A DNA stretch of 64,000 nucleotides from assembly GCA_023334545.1 (NCBI GenBank), contig JAADVB010000086.1:1-64000 (forward strand), read 5' to 3'. The position numbers and the translations under genes are program-made. This DNA is from Salisapilia sapeloensis. Its lineage: Eukaryota; Oomycota; Peronosporomycetes; Peronosporales; Salisapiliaceae. A model generated the notes under the pieces. That model saw only the letters and a program-made list of their open reading frames with translations, was not told the DNA's origin and made no database searches. This document shows, in pieces, positions 54,130 through 63,975 of this stretch. Position 1 is the first letter of the stretch. Every line of letters starts with the position of its first letter.

Positions 54130-57100
54130 CTACTCGAATTTGCATGATACGACGACAGTGCCGACGCGAGATGCATCGTCCGTCGCACCGACTGCTGAGG
54201 CTGATAAGACTTGGACTTTTGCAGACACGTATCCGACAACTTTGCCACTACCATCCTCCTTCTCCTTGAGCGGGATCTGTTCTGTACGTTCAGAAGCCTC
54301 TTCGTTTTCCTTTGGCAGACGCAGAGGTGGGGAAGCAAAGCCGAGCTTGACATCCTTCCACGTCCCGTCGTCCTTGAGCGTCAGATCAATGTACGGATCC
54401 TTCTCGGCGTCCTTATAGTCCTTCGCTTTGAGAGCAAAGGTGAACGCGTCGTTCCAAACGACCGAATTCTCTCGTCCCTTCTTCGTTCCACTCATGCGTA
54501 GTTTGGACGTCTTGGTCTCACTCGAGTGTCGACCGACCTTGACAGTCATGTACGGACGTGTCTTATTCAACTTTCCTTCCTGTCCTTGATTCTCAACGTT
54601 CGGGAGTTCAAGATTCGAGATGTGTAAGATCGTGACGATGACTTGGTAGTCTCCCGTCCGCTTGGGCTTATCAGAAGTCAAGAGCGTGTACTCTTTCTCC
54701 GCGACAGCTCGACTGACGTTTTGCTTAAGGTCTTTCGGTTTCTCACCTGTCTTGACCCATGCATCCAAGTCCGAAGAGTACTCTGGTTCACTAAAGTCTT
54801 TCTGGAGCTGTTTCATGGGAATGGTAACCTTGCCAAACTTCCGAGCGATCGTTCCACCGTACGAATCTTTCACGATGAACGAAGCAGTTTGCTCGGATCC
54901 CTTTAGAGCATACTGTGTACGTTCTTGCCAGTCCGGGTTGAGAGTGTTGTAGAGGATCTTGGTGGCTAAGATCTCTTTGTCGTCGATGCGGACGACGCAG
55001 AAGGGGTCACAGGAGTTGCCTGCGAGAAGACCCTTGGCGCCAACGATCTGCAGGTCCAGTTTCTTCGGCTCATAGTGCTCATCGTCAAAGTCGTCGATGA
55101 CCTTGCCGTCGTCCACGAGTTTCGTCGATCGACGTCGACCACCGAAGGGAGATCGGTCGACCATCGTCGACTGGACACCCATGGCGAGACCATGCGACGT
55201 GGACGTCACTTGCTTGAGGATGACGACGCCAGGTCCAGTAACACCTTTAACAACACCCGAGACGAGTCCTCCGACACCTCCCTTCATGGCGCCTTCCACT
55301 GGTTTCGTCACGATCCCCGTGATACCCTTGCCAAAGTTCTTGGCAAAGTTCAATCCGCCATCTAAAGCAGCAAAGCCAGTCCCTGACGAGCTTTCTTCTT
55401 GCTGATACGCTTCCTCTTCTTCTTCCTCTTCACTATCCGACAGATTCGATACGAAACGATCGAGCGACCCAGTGATCTTCTCTACCGTCGAGATACCCGA
55501 CCTAGCAAATGTCTGTCCAAGCATCTTGACACCTTCTCCTCTCGTGTCAGCTTGTCCCGTCACTTCGTTCTTAGTGATCTTGAGGAACTCGACGACGCCA
55601 GAGCCAAGGTCTTCTACTAATCCGACGGGATTACCGATGATATCTGCACTACCGACAACGCGGTAGGCTTGCCAGACTGCTTGTCGGACGTAGTTCTGGA
55701 CGAGTTGGTTCTGCAGGCGTTCCATAGTGGAGAAGCAGCGGACGATGAGGATTTCACTGAATTTGAAATTCGGAGAACCGCTCATGTTGGAGCCGATGAG
55801 ACCGACGATCTGTCCGAGGAAACCCATGATGATCGATCGACCGTTGCCTGTTGTCGTTTGGACGATACCTCGCCTCGAGATCTCGTACTGCAGACTGAAG
55901 CTCATGGCATGGATCCTAAACGCGTCAAAGTAGACGAGATGGTGTTCGAGCGAGCCGTCCGAAGTGACTTGAATCGCAGGAACGGGAGGAAGAGGCTCAT
56001 GCAGCGTCTTGTCAAGTGTAGCCATGGATGCGCGGTAGACAGTCGTGTCACTTACGAGGTACGGATCCACAAGTTTTACGAGCTTTAGGAGGTAGTCGAT
56101 GTCTAACTTGACTGCCAACGCGCCGAGTTGGAGGTCCATGAGCTTGTAGACACCGACCTTGGCCGAGACGTCTGCGTCCAGAGCGAATTGGAGAACTGGT
56201 GTGGGTGTCTTATTGCGTCTGTCACTGAAGCCAGACTTGACGGGGTTGACGATGACAGGGAACTTGGCCGAGTGGAGCATGTTGTCAAGTTGGAAGTGGA
56301 GGATGGAGAAGGACCAGGTTAGTGTCGATGGTTTCTTTTCCACCTCGATGACGTCGCAAGAGGCGAACAGGACTTCCTGCGGCAGACCATCAAAGAGCGA
56401 GAGGCCAAAGCCAGCGATACGGACGTCAATGGAGGATGCGAAGAGCACTTTACGTTGCTGGAACTCGTCCAATTCACTCGAATTCTGGTCTTCCAGTCGC
56501 TGCATCTCTTGTGCAGTCTCGACAAACGTCAGTACGCGTGTACCTCCATCGACAGCTACTTGGACGGAGATCTCGACCTTGTCCATGGCAGAAGAGTTGT
56601 GTTCATCCTGTACACCAGGACGTTTGATCTTCATCTCCATCGGATCATGATAGCCGACGTCATCTAGTTCCACTTGCTGCTTAACAGTCTCTCCTCCCGG
56701 ATGCGTCAGATGTACTTCGACGTTATGTTCCTTCGCAAGCGGATTGTACCATGCAAACGAGTGCCATCCACCCGCTTCCACAGTCGACGAGTCTTCTCGT
56801 TTCGCACCACTGAGGAAAGAAGAGTCTCCTAGCTGTGCACACTCGACTGTGAACGGTGTAAAGTTCTCGATACGATATGGAGGAGCCACAGAGACGTCTG
56901 TGAGTGTCACGTACACTTGCATATCAATGACTTGGACACTCGCTTGGCAGATCAGATATCGTTGTCGTGCCGACGAGTACATTTGGATATGCATATCTCC
57001 AGCAGATCCGACAGGTATACAGAACGACCATTCTTTATCCGAACGATCTCCCCAACTATCGGAGAACGAAACAGACATGTACTTACTACATGTTGCCATA

Positions 57101-60100
57101 TCCACGTTCTTCTCCAACGGACGGAAAGCATACAACGGAGTGGTTTCTTGATCTTCTAGACTTGACATAGCGACAGTAGCTTCTTCCGACTTGCGAGCAT
57201 GGAAGTGCTTGTCAACTTTCTCCACGTCCGTCTCGTGACTACTGACTGCTTGTACCCATACTTTTTGCTTGAGCCTGTTTTGAAGTACGTAGCGAGGTCC
57301 GAATGTGAGTGCGATGCTGCGTTCAAACGTACCGTAGAGTCCTTCGACCTTGACAGCCAGGACGTTCGACCCACTGTACGCTTCTCCTACCGTATTGATC
57401 GTCGTCGTGTTCATCGGGTCGGTCCATCCTGCATCTGCAAGAGACGTTTCGAGTGCAGAAGACGAGAAAGCAGCGTCCGAGACCTTTCCAAGAGATCGCC
57501 ACGAGTCTGGCTTGGATCCACGCACGCCGACAGGCTTGACGCTGACTCGATCGTGCTCTAACGACGCTAGAATCGGCTGCTGGAAGGACTTGGCACGTTC
57601 CATTTCTTTAAAGTCACGTTTCTTATCGGATGGAGAAGTAGATGCACATCCGAGATCAAACGACGTGTCGTTGATGATCCAGTACGGACTCGAGAGACGG
57701 AGGAGTCGAGGCAGACCTAGCAACGACAGGCGGTCGGCGTTAAAGGCGATACCAGATCCTAAGTCCACACGCTCTGGTTTATTTGTGGTGAAGTGCTCTG
57801 ACTCGACGTGGACGGCCATGAGCATCGGATTGCACCAGTCCGAGTAGAATGTTTGCCGAGACTTGGATGAACCTTCGTGTTTGCTCACAAGACGCACAGA
57901 GATGTAGCCGGGACTAAAGGTGGAGACACCAGCGACTTCTCCGTCTCGACCAGACGATACGATGCCACACATGATGTCTGTATCTTCCTCAAGAGTGTCT
58001 GCATGCAGTAGTTTCTTGAGTCTTGTGAACTCTTCTCGAGGATTTGTCGATCCACTAGCCTTGTACTCGACAAAGCGGTACTCGAGGTCGTACGGGAGAG
58101 CATTACGGACGACGAATGGAGGCAAGAGCGATGTCTCGAACTCGATGTGGGAACGTAGATGCCATCGACGGAGACGGAGGTTGGGCGTCAGCATCTGCAC
58201 CAAGTGTGTCGACGTGTCTTCGTTCTCAGCATAGACGATCCTTCCGCCACGTTTTGACTTGACCTTTTCCTGTCGTTCCTTCTCGAACTGGTCGAGCCCT
58301 TGCACAGCTTCAAGAGACGTCATGTTGTCGCCATCTAAAGAGCCATGGACGATCCACTGGTCGGAATGCAGAGGTCGCGCGTAGATCTCGGTGATACCCA
58401 TGGCTGCTGTCGCTGGTAGAGACATGCGTTGATTCGATAGGAGCGACACTTTGTCCGAGGTGTAGGCCTGTCGACCTTCCCCGCCTTGGATGAGATACTT
58501 GACTTCATACGCTTCGCTCGTGTGGTTGCACAAGGTGAGGCCGGACTCGAGGACGAGACGTTGCTCTTGTGATTTATCCAAGTACGCCGCGACACTTAGT
58601 AGCAGCGTCTCTGGCTTAGATCCCTTCGTCTGCACACGCACATTGACGCGTCCAAACTCTGGGAGATCCACTTTTCCCTGCGTCTCTCCCCACGACTCGA
58701 CTGCGAGGTACTTCAGACTCGCTTTACCTGCAACGATCGCACTTTGCCCGGTGTATGCAACATCATCTGCGTCAATTTCGACCTTTTCCGAGCCTTCGTT
58801 TAGTTGGAGCGTCACTTTGCATCCTGTGCGGTTTTCAATCGCACACGTCGCGTCCCGTTTCTCTTGTGCCGAGAGAGCTCGTTGCACTGCTTCTTCATGC
58901 TTTTGCACCGACGCATGCTCTGCTTCTCCATCTAGGACGTCCATGAGAGCACGATAGAGCTTGAGTAAACTTGGCGTCACGTTGATCTGGAAGCGTTTGG
59001 CAGCTTCCATGAGCACGGCCACGCCGTTCTCGCCTTTACCAGACGACAGCGCAGCAACGAGTTCCCATGGTTCAATCACGTCTTCCATGCAGTCACCAAC
59101 GTCACTGTAGCAAGACGCGATGAGTTGCATGCCAAAGAGCATCGTCCATTCCGATTCACTCGACGTCAAGACACCAGTCCAGTCCATTGGTTTATGAGCA
59201 TCTATGTCACCAGCCCAGAGGTTGATGGAGAATTTGATGTCTTGGATAGCAAAGTCACCACGATGGAATTTATCCGGAAGCTCAGGGTCCATGAGCAAGA
59301 CGTGGACCGTACCAAAGTTGCATTTCGTAATGAACTCGAGCTTCTTCTTGGGTGCGTCACAGTTGTCTCGACTCTGCTGCATCAAGTGCTCCGACTCAGT
59401 GAGTGCGTTTGCAAAGATACTTTCGCGTTTCTTCTTCGCGACGAGACGAGCAGCACTCTGGTACTCGGATACACCTCCACAACGTGTACTGGCTTGTAGC
59501 ATCCACTGGTGTATGTCACTTTGTCGCTGACGACTGTCGAGATTCGGGATCACGAGCTTTTCGTAGACACTGCGTGCTGCTTCCCAATTCTTGAGTAGTC
59601 GCACGAGCTTCTTCTGCAGATCTAATGGACTCTGAGCACCCAGTTCATGTCGTTTCGCTCCTGTTTCTTTCGTGTAGAGCTGCCAGAACTTTTCCTGCAC
59701 GTCTTCTTGCTCCAAGTACTTTTCAAAGTCTTCGTTGCTGGAGAGATTAGCGCCGCAGAGATCATCAATGACGTCTTCAAAGCGGTATTCCCCAGCACGT
59801 AAATCGAGTTTTCCATCTAAATGACCACTACCATCAAATTCACCCACAGCACGAGATGCTTCTTGCGTCGACACGTCTGTCCTTAGGAATGCACAGAGCT
59901 CATCGAACTCAATGTTGCCGTTGCCGTCGGTATCGATTTCATTAAAGAGCATCTTGACAAAGTAGTGCATCTCGGATTCCAACAGACTCTCACCAATGTT
60001 GACACTGCGTAGCAACGGGAGCAATTCGTCTGGTTCGATATGTCCGTTGCCGTCCTTGTCGATGTCATTAAACAGCTGACGGAGACGGTCGAGAATGATC

Positions 60101-62730
60101 TTCATCTCCGCGTCACGACGTAGTTGCTCTTGTTTCTTTCGACTTTCGAGGTTCATCTGCGCATGCTCCGGCGTGGTCATTTCAATCGACGAGAGCGAGT
60201 TGATGCAAGACGCCAGGAGTGCGAGACTTAGATCAGAGAAAACCATGACTACGTCTGGCATGTCCAACGTGATCTGCTGCTTGCAAAGGTTTTCATCTTC
60301 CTTGTCCTTGTCGAGAGAAATGTTCATAGTCATGCTCGTGGGGACGAGGATGCTCTCGGCGTCCTTGGAGCCTTCAAAGTAGAAGGCTTCCATACCAAAG
60401 CGTGGCGCGTGGAGCGTCATGAGTTCATTATTGTAGTCACTCTCGAGGTGGAAGGCAAAGCTTAGAGGCAGCTCGATGCGACTGTCCACTCCAGTGACGC
60501 TCGTGTGTCGGCTGACATCGAGTCCGGTGGAGATGGCGTCTGAAAATGATGGAGAAGGCACGAGGACGGTGTAGCAGTCGTTCATCTTGAAGTCAATGTC
60601 GAGCAGCATGCCGCCTAGGAGACTGAAGGGAGACAGGTTGGACACCTGCTGCTCATGATTAGCTCCATCCTCTTTGATTTGTTGCTGCACCACAGCGTCA
60701 GGTGTTTGTTCTGACACCGAGACGGCAGGTCGAGCAGCCGCCATGCGCTTCATCAAGTTGGTTGTCAAGCGATCCACGTAGAGTAGGAAGACTTCAAGTG
60801 GGCCAGCAGCTGCCACGAGTCGAACGTGGTTCAATGACGTATCAATCTCCATCTCGCCGCTTTCATACTGGATGTAGCCAGCAGAGAAGAGTTGCGACTT
60901 GGTGCCGTTCGACATGAGACTCAAGTCTCCGTACATGAGCTTCGAGTCTGGAGAGGCAGCTGGTCCGACGGAGACAGAAGCGTCCGTGACGCTGAACTTG
61001 ACTTGCTCAACGTCCATTTCGATCTCCATCACCTTGGCTTCGGGTCCGGATGGCACGGTGTGGGAGGCAAGAGCAATGTCCGCACCGATTAGCGTTAGCT
61101 CTGCCATGTGCTTCTGGTACTCGACGAAGCACAGCTTGAAGTGACTGAGAACGAGTCCAATCTCCATCGTCCGGAACATGATGTTCTCTACCTTTGCTGC
61201 GTTCTTCTGGATAATGTACATGCAGTCGCTCTTGTCTAGTCCGTCTTGCGTACGTGACTCGTCTAGATCAAAGTACTTGTTCAGCTCGAGTGCTTTCGTG
61301 CGTCCGCGTAGGACGGAGTTCAAATGCATGGACTGTTCGATCTTGGTCAATCTTTCCTTATCCTTTTCCGACAGCTTTTCTCTCTTGGCAGAGTTGTTCA
61401 CTTGGAACTCCTTATCCTCATCATTGACCGATCGTTGCATCGACTCTTCCATTTCACTCACACGGAGAGAGTTCACAAGCGCTTGGTGGTTCATATACGG
61501 TACCAAAATATCTCCAATCACACACGTGAGCATCTCTCGTGCCACGTTCATATTACTGATCTCGGGCATAGTCAGGTCGACATCACACAAGCGTTTGTCC
61601 AACGAGATCGGGTACAGATTCTGCACTAGCCCGAGGACGCGAGCGAGAGGTGGCACTTCAGCGTTCAGGCGGATTTCTGGGAAATGCATGAGCGTGGCTT
61701 CATCTTCCAGCTCTTCCTTTTGTCGAGTCTGCGACCCACGTGGAAGCTTCCCAGCAACGATCTTTACTTGCTTTAAAGATGTGGCGTATTTGACTCGAAC
61801 GTCTTCCGACGAAAGTACTTTTTCCAATGCTTCCTCTCGATCACCATCGTGCTGAATCATTGAGAGCATGTCGAAAGACTCGAGGCAGATGCGTAGTTGC
61901 GTAAGACGCATGTCATCGTCCAACTTGATCGAGCTTTCTGACACGGTGTCGGCGTCACTCGACTGGCTTACCTCTCCATCCGGCTCCGTCGTGACCTCAC
62001 CACTCACATTCTTCGGATCAGCAGTGACGATCACATTCACATCGTGCGAATGGAAATCGACTTGCGAGAGCACGAGCTGCAGCACGCGGTCATAGTACGA
62101 GTACGCTTTCTCCGAATTGTCCTCCGAGGCGTTCGACTCTTGTTCCTTTGCTCTAGTCTCGTCTATGGTTTTAATCGAGAGCAACTGGTTAATCAGCCCG
62201 TCTGCCTCTGCGAGCTTCATGCGCACAGCATCTTCAATCGTGAACGCATCCGTCGCGTCTGGATTTAGCGTCGAGACACGCACGCGCACTCCTTTCACTT
62301 CAACCACAAGACGCCACGTCGATGCAAGCCTCACAACAACTTCATCGACTTCCACCGCTTCAACATCAATCGGTGCAAGTCCATCCTTGCAAAAGTTAAG
62401 CGTCCGAAGGAATTCACGTTGAATCTTAATTGCATACAATAAGATCGAAACACCTCGCGCTTCTTCCTTTTCCGTCGCTGAGTTATGTTTTCGAACATGA
62501 ACTGGATCCAGTGAGTATTCGACTTGCAACCCTGACTGCAAGTACGTTCCGCCAAAGCGTGCAACGAGACTCGAGAGCAACGGAAACACCGTGTAGCGTG
62601 CAAGTGTCGGGACGACGCATAGTGACAGCGGTACGAGTACGGACACGAGTGCAACTAGGAAAAACATGGCGTATGTCTTGCCTTGGAATCCCCAGAGGAA
62701 AAGTGTGCGGAATGGAGAGTGAATGTTCAA
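54130..62730 (-). CDS. VPS13-like bridge lipid-transfer protein with N-terminal TM, EF-hands and two C2 domains
   Basis: One uninterrupted exon of 2866 residues. An N-terminal membrane anchor (TYAMFFLVALVSVLVPLSLC, residues ~19-40) is followed by a long VPS13-like beta-rich region. Two canonical EF-hands lie near residues 890 and 930 (DIDKDGNGHIEPDEL, EIDTDGNGNIEFDEL). The middle has an SHR-BD-like segment (residues ~1650-1950). Near 2350 is the VPS13 C-terminal mark GNPVGLVEDLGSGVVEFL, then glycine-rich GVVKGVTGPGVVILKQ. Two C2 domains end the protein, at ~2555-2660 (LVGAKGL-type strand, NSCDPFCVVRIDD, NTLNPDW) and ~2695-2830 (VIVTILHISNLELPN). VPS13 proteins carry lipids between membranes at contact sites; EF-hands and C2s suggest Ca2+ control (inference). 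Confidence 0.88.
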   Translation of the reverse strand: MNIHSPFRTLFLWGFQGKTYAMFFLVALVSVLVPLSLCVVPTLARYTVFPLLSSLVARFGGTYLQSGLQVEYSLDPVHVRKHNSATEKEEARGVSILLYAIKIQREFLRTLNFCKDGLAPIDVEAVEVDEVVVRLASTWRLVVEVKGVRVRVSTLNPDATDAFTIEDAVRMKLAEADGLINQLLSIKTIDETRAKEQESNASEDNSEKAYSYYDRVLQLVLSQVDFHSHDVNVIVTADPKNVSGEVTTEPDGEVSQSSDADTVSESSIKLDDDMRLTQLRICLESFDMLSMIQHDGDREEALEKVLSSEDVRVKYATSLKQVKIVAGKLPRGSQTRQKEELEDEATLMHFPEIRLNAEVPPLARVLGLVQNLYPISLDKRLCDVDLTMPEISNMNVAREMLTCVIGDILVPYMNHQALVNSLRVSEMEESMQRSVNDEDKEFQVNNSAKREKLSEKDKERLTKIEQSMHLNSVLRGRTKALELNKYFDLDESRTQDGLDKSDCMYIIQKNAAKVENIMFRTMEIGLVLSHFKLCFVEYQKHMAELTLIGADIALASHTVPSGPEAKVMEIEMDVEQVKFSVTDASVSVGPAASPDSKLMYGDLSLMSNGTKSQLFSAGYIQYESGEMEIDTSLNHVRLVAAAGPLEVFLLYVDRLTTNLMKRMAAARPAVSVSEQTPDAVVQQQIKEDGANHEQQVSNLSPFSLLGGMLLDIDFKMNDCYTVLVPSPSFSDAISTGLDVSRHTSVTGVDSRIELPLSFAFHLESDYNNELMTLHAPRFGMEAFYFEGSKDAESILVPTSMTMNISLDKDKEDENLCKQQITLDMPDVVMVFSDLSLALLASCINSLSSIEMTTPEHAQMNLESRKKQEQLRRDAEMKIILDRLRQLFNDIDKDGNGHIEPDELLPLLRSVNIGESLLESEMHYFVKMLFNEIDTDGNGNIEFDELCAFLRTDVSTQEASRAVGEFDGSGHLDGKLDLRAGEYRFEDVIDDLCGANLSSNEDFEKYLEQEDVQEKFWQLYTKETGAKRHELGAQSPLDLQKKLVRLLKNWEAARSVYEKLVIPNLDSRQRQSDIHQWMLQASTRCGGVSEYQSAARLVAKKKRESIFANALTESEHLMQQSRDNCDAPKKKLEFITKCNFGTVHVLLMDPELPDKFHRGDFAIQDIKFSINLWAGDIDAHKPMDWTGVLTSSESEWTMLFGMQLIASCYSDVGDCMEDVIEPWELVAALSSGKGENGVAVLMEAAKRFQINVTPSLLKLYRALMDVLDGEAEHASVQKHEEAVQRALSAQEKRDATCAIENRTGCKVTLQLNEGSEKVEIDADDVAYTGQSAIVAGKASLKYLAVESWGETQGKVDLPEFGRVNVRVQTKGSKPETLLLSVAAYLDKSQEQRLVLESGLTLCNHTSEAYEVKYLIQGGEGRQAYTSDKVSLLSNQRMSLPATAAMGITEIYARPLHSDQWIVHGSLDGDNMTSLEAVQGLDQFEKERQEKVKSKRGGRIVYAENEDTSTHLVQMLTPNLRLRRWHLRSHIEFETSLLPPFVVRNALPYDLEYRFVEYKASGSTNPREEFTRLKKLLHADTLEEDTDIMCGIVSSGRDGEVAGVSTFSPGYISVRLVSKHEGSSKSRQTFYSDWCNPMLMAVHVESEHFTTNKPERVDLGSGIAFNADRLSLLGLPRLLRLSSPYWIINDTSFDLGCASTSPSDKKRDFKEMERAKSFQQPILASLEHDRVSVKPVGVRGSKPDSWRSLGKVSDAAFSSSALETSLADAGWTDPMNTTTINTVGEAYSGSNVLAVKVEGLYGTFERSIALTFGPRYVLQNRLKQKVWVQAVSSHETDVEKVDKHFHARKSEEATVAMSSLEDQETTPLYAFRPLEKNVDMATCSKYMSVSFSDSWGDRSDKEWSFCIPVGSAGDMHIQMYSSARQRYLICQASVQVIDMQVYVTLTDVSVAPPYRIENFTPFTVECAQLGDSSFLSGAKREDSSTVEAGGWHSFAWYNPLAKEHNVEVHLTHPGGETVKQQVELDDVGYHDPMEMKIKRPGVQDEHNSSAMDKVEISVQVAVDGGTRVLTFVETAQEMQRLEDQNSSELDEFQQRKVLFASSIDVRIAGFGLSLFDGLPQEVLFASCDVIEVEKKPSTLTWSFSILHFQLDNMLHSAKFPVIVNPVKSGFSDRRNKTPTPVLQFALDADVSAKVGVYKLMDLQLGALAVKLDIDYLLKLVKLVDPYLVSDTTVYRASMATLDKTLHEPLPPVPAIQVTSDGSLEHHLVYFDAFRIHAMSFSLQYEISRRGIVQTTTGNGRSIIMGFLGQIVGLIGSNMSGSPNFKFSEILIVRCFSTMERLQNQLVQNYVRQAVWQAYRVVGSADIIGNPVGLVEDLGSGVVEFLKITKNEVTGQADTRGEGVKMLGQTFARSGISTVEKITGSLDRFVSNLSDSEEEEEEEAYQQEESSSGTGFAALDGGLNFAKNFGKGITGIVTKPVEGAMKGGVGGLVSGVVKGVTGPGVVILKQVTSTSHGLAMGVQSTMVDRSPFGGRRRSTKLVDDGKVIDDFDDEHYEPKKLDLQIVGAKGLLAGNSCDPFCVVRIDDKEILATKILYNTLNPDWQERTQYALKGSEQTASFIVKDSYGGTIARKFGKVTIPMKQLQKDFSEPEYSSDLDAWVKTGEKPKDLKQNVSRAVAEKEYTLLTSDKPKRTGDYQVIVTILHISNLELPNVENQGQEGKLNKTRPYMTVKVGRHSSETKTSKLRMSGTKKGRENSVVWNDAFTFALKAKDYKDAEKDPYIDLTLKDDGTWKDVKLGFASPPLRLPKENEEASERTEQIPLKEKEDGSGKVVGYVSAKVQVLSASAVGATDDASRVGTVVVSCKFE

Positions 62731-62834
62731 CCTCGAGATCTTTCCTCTCGGCTTCAGATCGCGGAATGAGATGGAAAACGAGGTAACTCAGGTGAGGTTG
62801 TACGAAAGTTGCTTGGATACCGTCAGGTTGCTGG

Positions 62835-63347
62835 ATGACGCACTTGAGACGGATGAAGCAGGTCACGCTGGCGCTGTTATGGCGACGGAGTGGGAAGGAG
62901 GTGAAGCAAGTGCTGTTGGGTATGAAGAAGAGAGGACATGGGATGGGCAAATGGAATGGGTTTGGTGGGAAAGTTGAGGAGTCCGATGCGAGTGTCGCGG
63001 CGGCGGCAGCGAGAGAGATTGAGGAAGAGTGTCGAGTGGTCGTGCGAGAGCAGGATTTGGAACATCGAGGTGTGCTCAGGTTCTCGTTTGAGAACAGTGT
63101 CAAGTCGTTTGAGACGCATATCTACATTGCGGAGGTTTTTACAGGTGAGCCGATGGAGACGGAGGAGATGAGGCCGCACTGGTATAGCGTCGAGGAGATT
63201 CCGTACGATGAGATGTGGACAGATGACAAGTTGTGGCTGCCGCATATACTACAAGGCAAATCTGTTGATGGAGAATTCCACTTTGAAGAAGATGAAGCAA
63301 CCATCATAAGTCAGCATTTGGAAGTGATAGATACCCCGAAGGCGTAG
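62835..63347 (+). CDS. MTH1/NUDT1-like Nudix hydrolase
   Basis: Probably hydrolyses oxidised purine nucleoside triphosphates such as 8-oxo-dGTP. It has 170 residues from Met 62835, or 164 from Met 62853 (MKQVTLALLWRR), which better matches MTH1. Family marks are VLLGMKKRGHGMGKWNGFGG, the Nudix box, ETHIYIAEVFTGEPMETEEM, RPHWYSVEEIPYDEMWTDD and LWLPHILQGK. The Nudix box is odd: GGKVEESDASVAAAAAREIE has one residue more than the usual spacing and Asp instead of the first conserved Glu, and the late Gly is Arg (EEECRV). The metal-binding RE..EE core is kept. It is divergent from the VPS13-like gene, with 104 bp between starts. Confidence 0.85.
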   Translation: MTHLRRMKQVTLALLWRRSGKEVKQVLLGMKKRGHGMGKWNGFGGKVEESDASVAAAAAREIEEECRVVVREQDLEHRGVLRFSFENSVKSFETHIYIAEVFTGEPMETEEMRPHWYSVEEIPYDEMWTDDKLWLPHILQGKSVDGEFHFEEDEATIISQHLEVIDTPKA

Positions 63348-63649
63348 GATGCTGTTCATTGCTAAAAACAATCAATCTGCGTTTGTCATTCTCTATCTAC
63401 TGACCAGAGCTGTACAATAATAAATACATATATGAATATACTTTAAGTGATTTGGCCGCGTTCGTGCTGAATGCCGACTCGGCAACTTTGGGGAGTTGCT
63501 TGTTGTAACCCTGTTCATGATATTCGAATCGGGTCATTCCTCGGTTGCTGACAATAGTCGACTTTGCTTTGCTACCTACCACTGGAAGCTCAAGGTAGCA
63601 CTTTAATATAGTTTTACCGTCAAACGAGGAGTATGAATTCAAGCGATCG
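63348..63649. other. Short spacer before the terminal repeat
   Basis: A minus-strand ORF (63397-63642) begins with a segment (YSSFDGKTILKCYLE) resembling a piece near 36270-36300 (YSSFGVEVTLKCYVG), so the dispersed repeat probably begins here in the opposite reading sense. Otherwise nothing is recognised. Confidence 0.35.
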
Positions 63650-63975
63650 TTCGTCTTTGATGCAATCAGGAAGAAACGATCTTTGAGAAGACTTCAAGCC
63701 ACGCCGGATGCTCGAAATGTGCAAATTTGTAAAAGCGCGCTAACGACTTGGTGAGCTCTTCGTTTTACTTGCGCTATTGAGCTCTTCGCTATTATTTCAG
63801 AACATACAAAGTACAGTGGTGGACGGAGCAGTTTATCGATATTTGTAAATCACACTGTACTCGTCCCAGTGAAATGGCGAACAGCTCAATGTTGCAAGTA
63901 AATCGCATGCAACTTCAACCTGAAGAGCTACTGAGGATACGCTTGACACTATTCCCCACCAAGGCATGATAGAGG
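63650..63975. repeat. Dispersed repeat, copy 2 (paired with 36640-36960)
   Basis: Same orientation as copy 1. It carries an extra ~26-bp duplication around 63750-63800 (gagctcttcg...tgagctcttcg). One plus-strand frame is open over FDAIRKKRSLRRLQATPDAR and another over WWTEQFIDICKSHC, but no single frame spans the copy. Confidence 0.7.
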
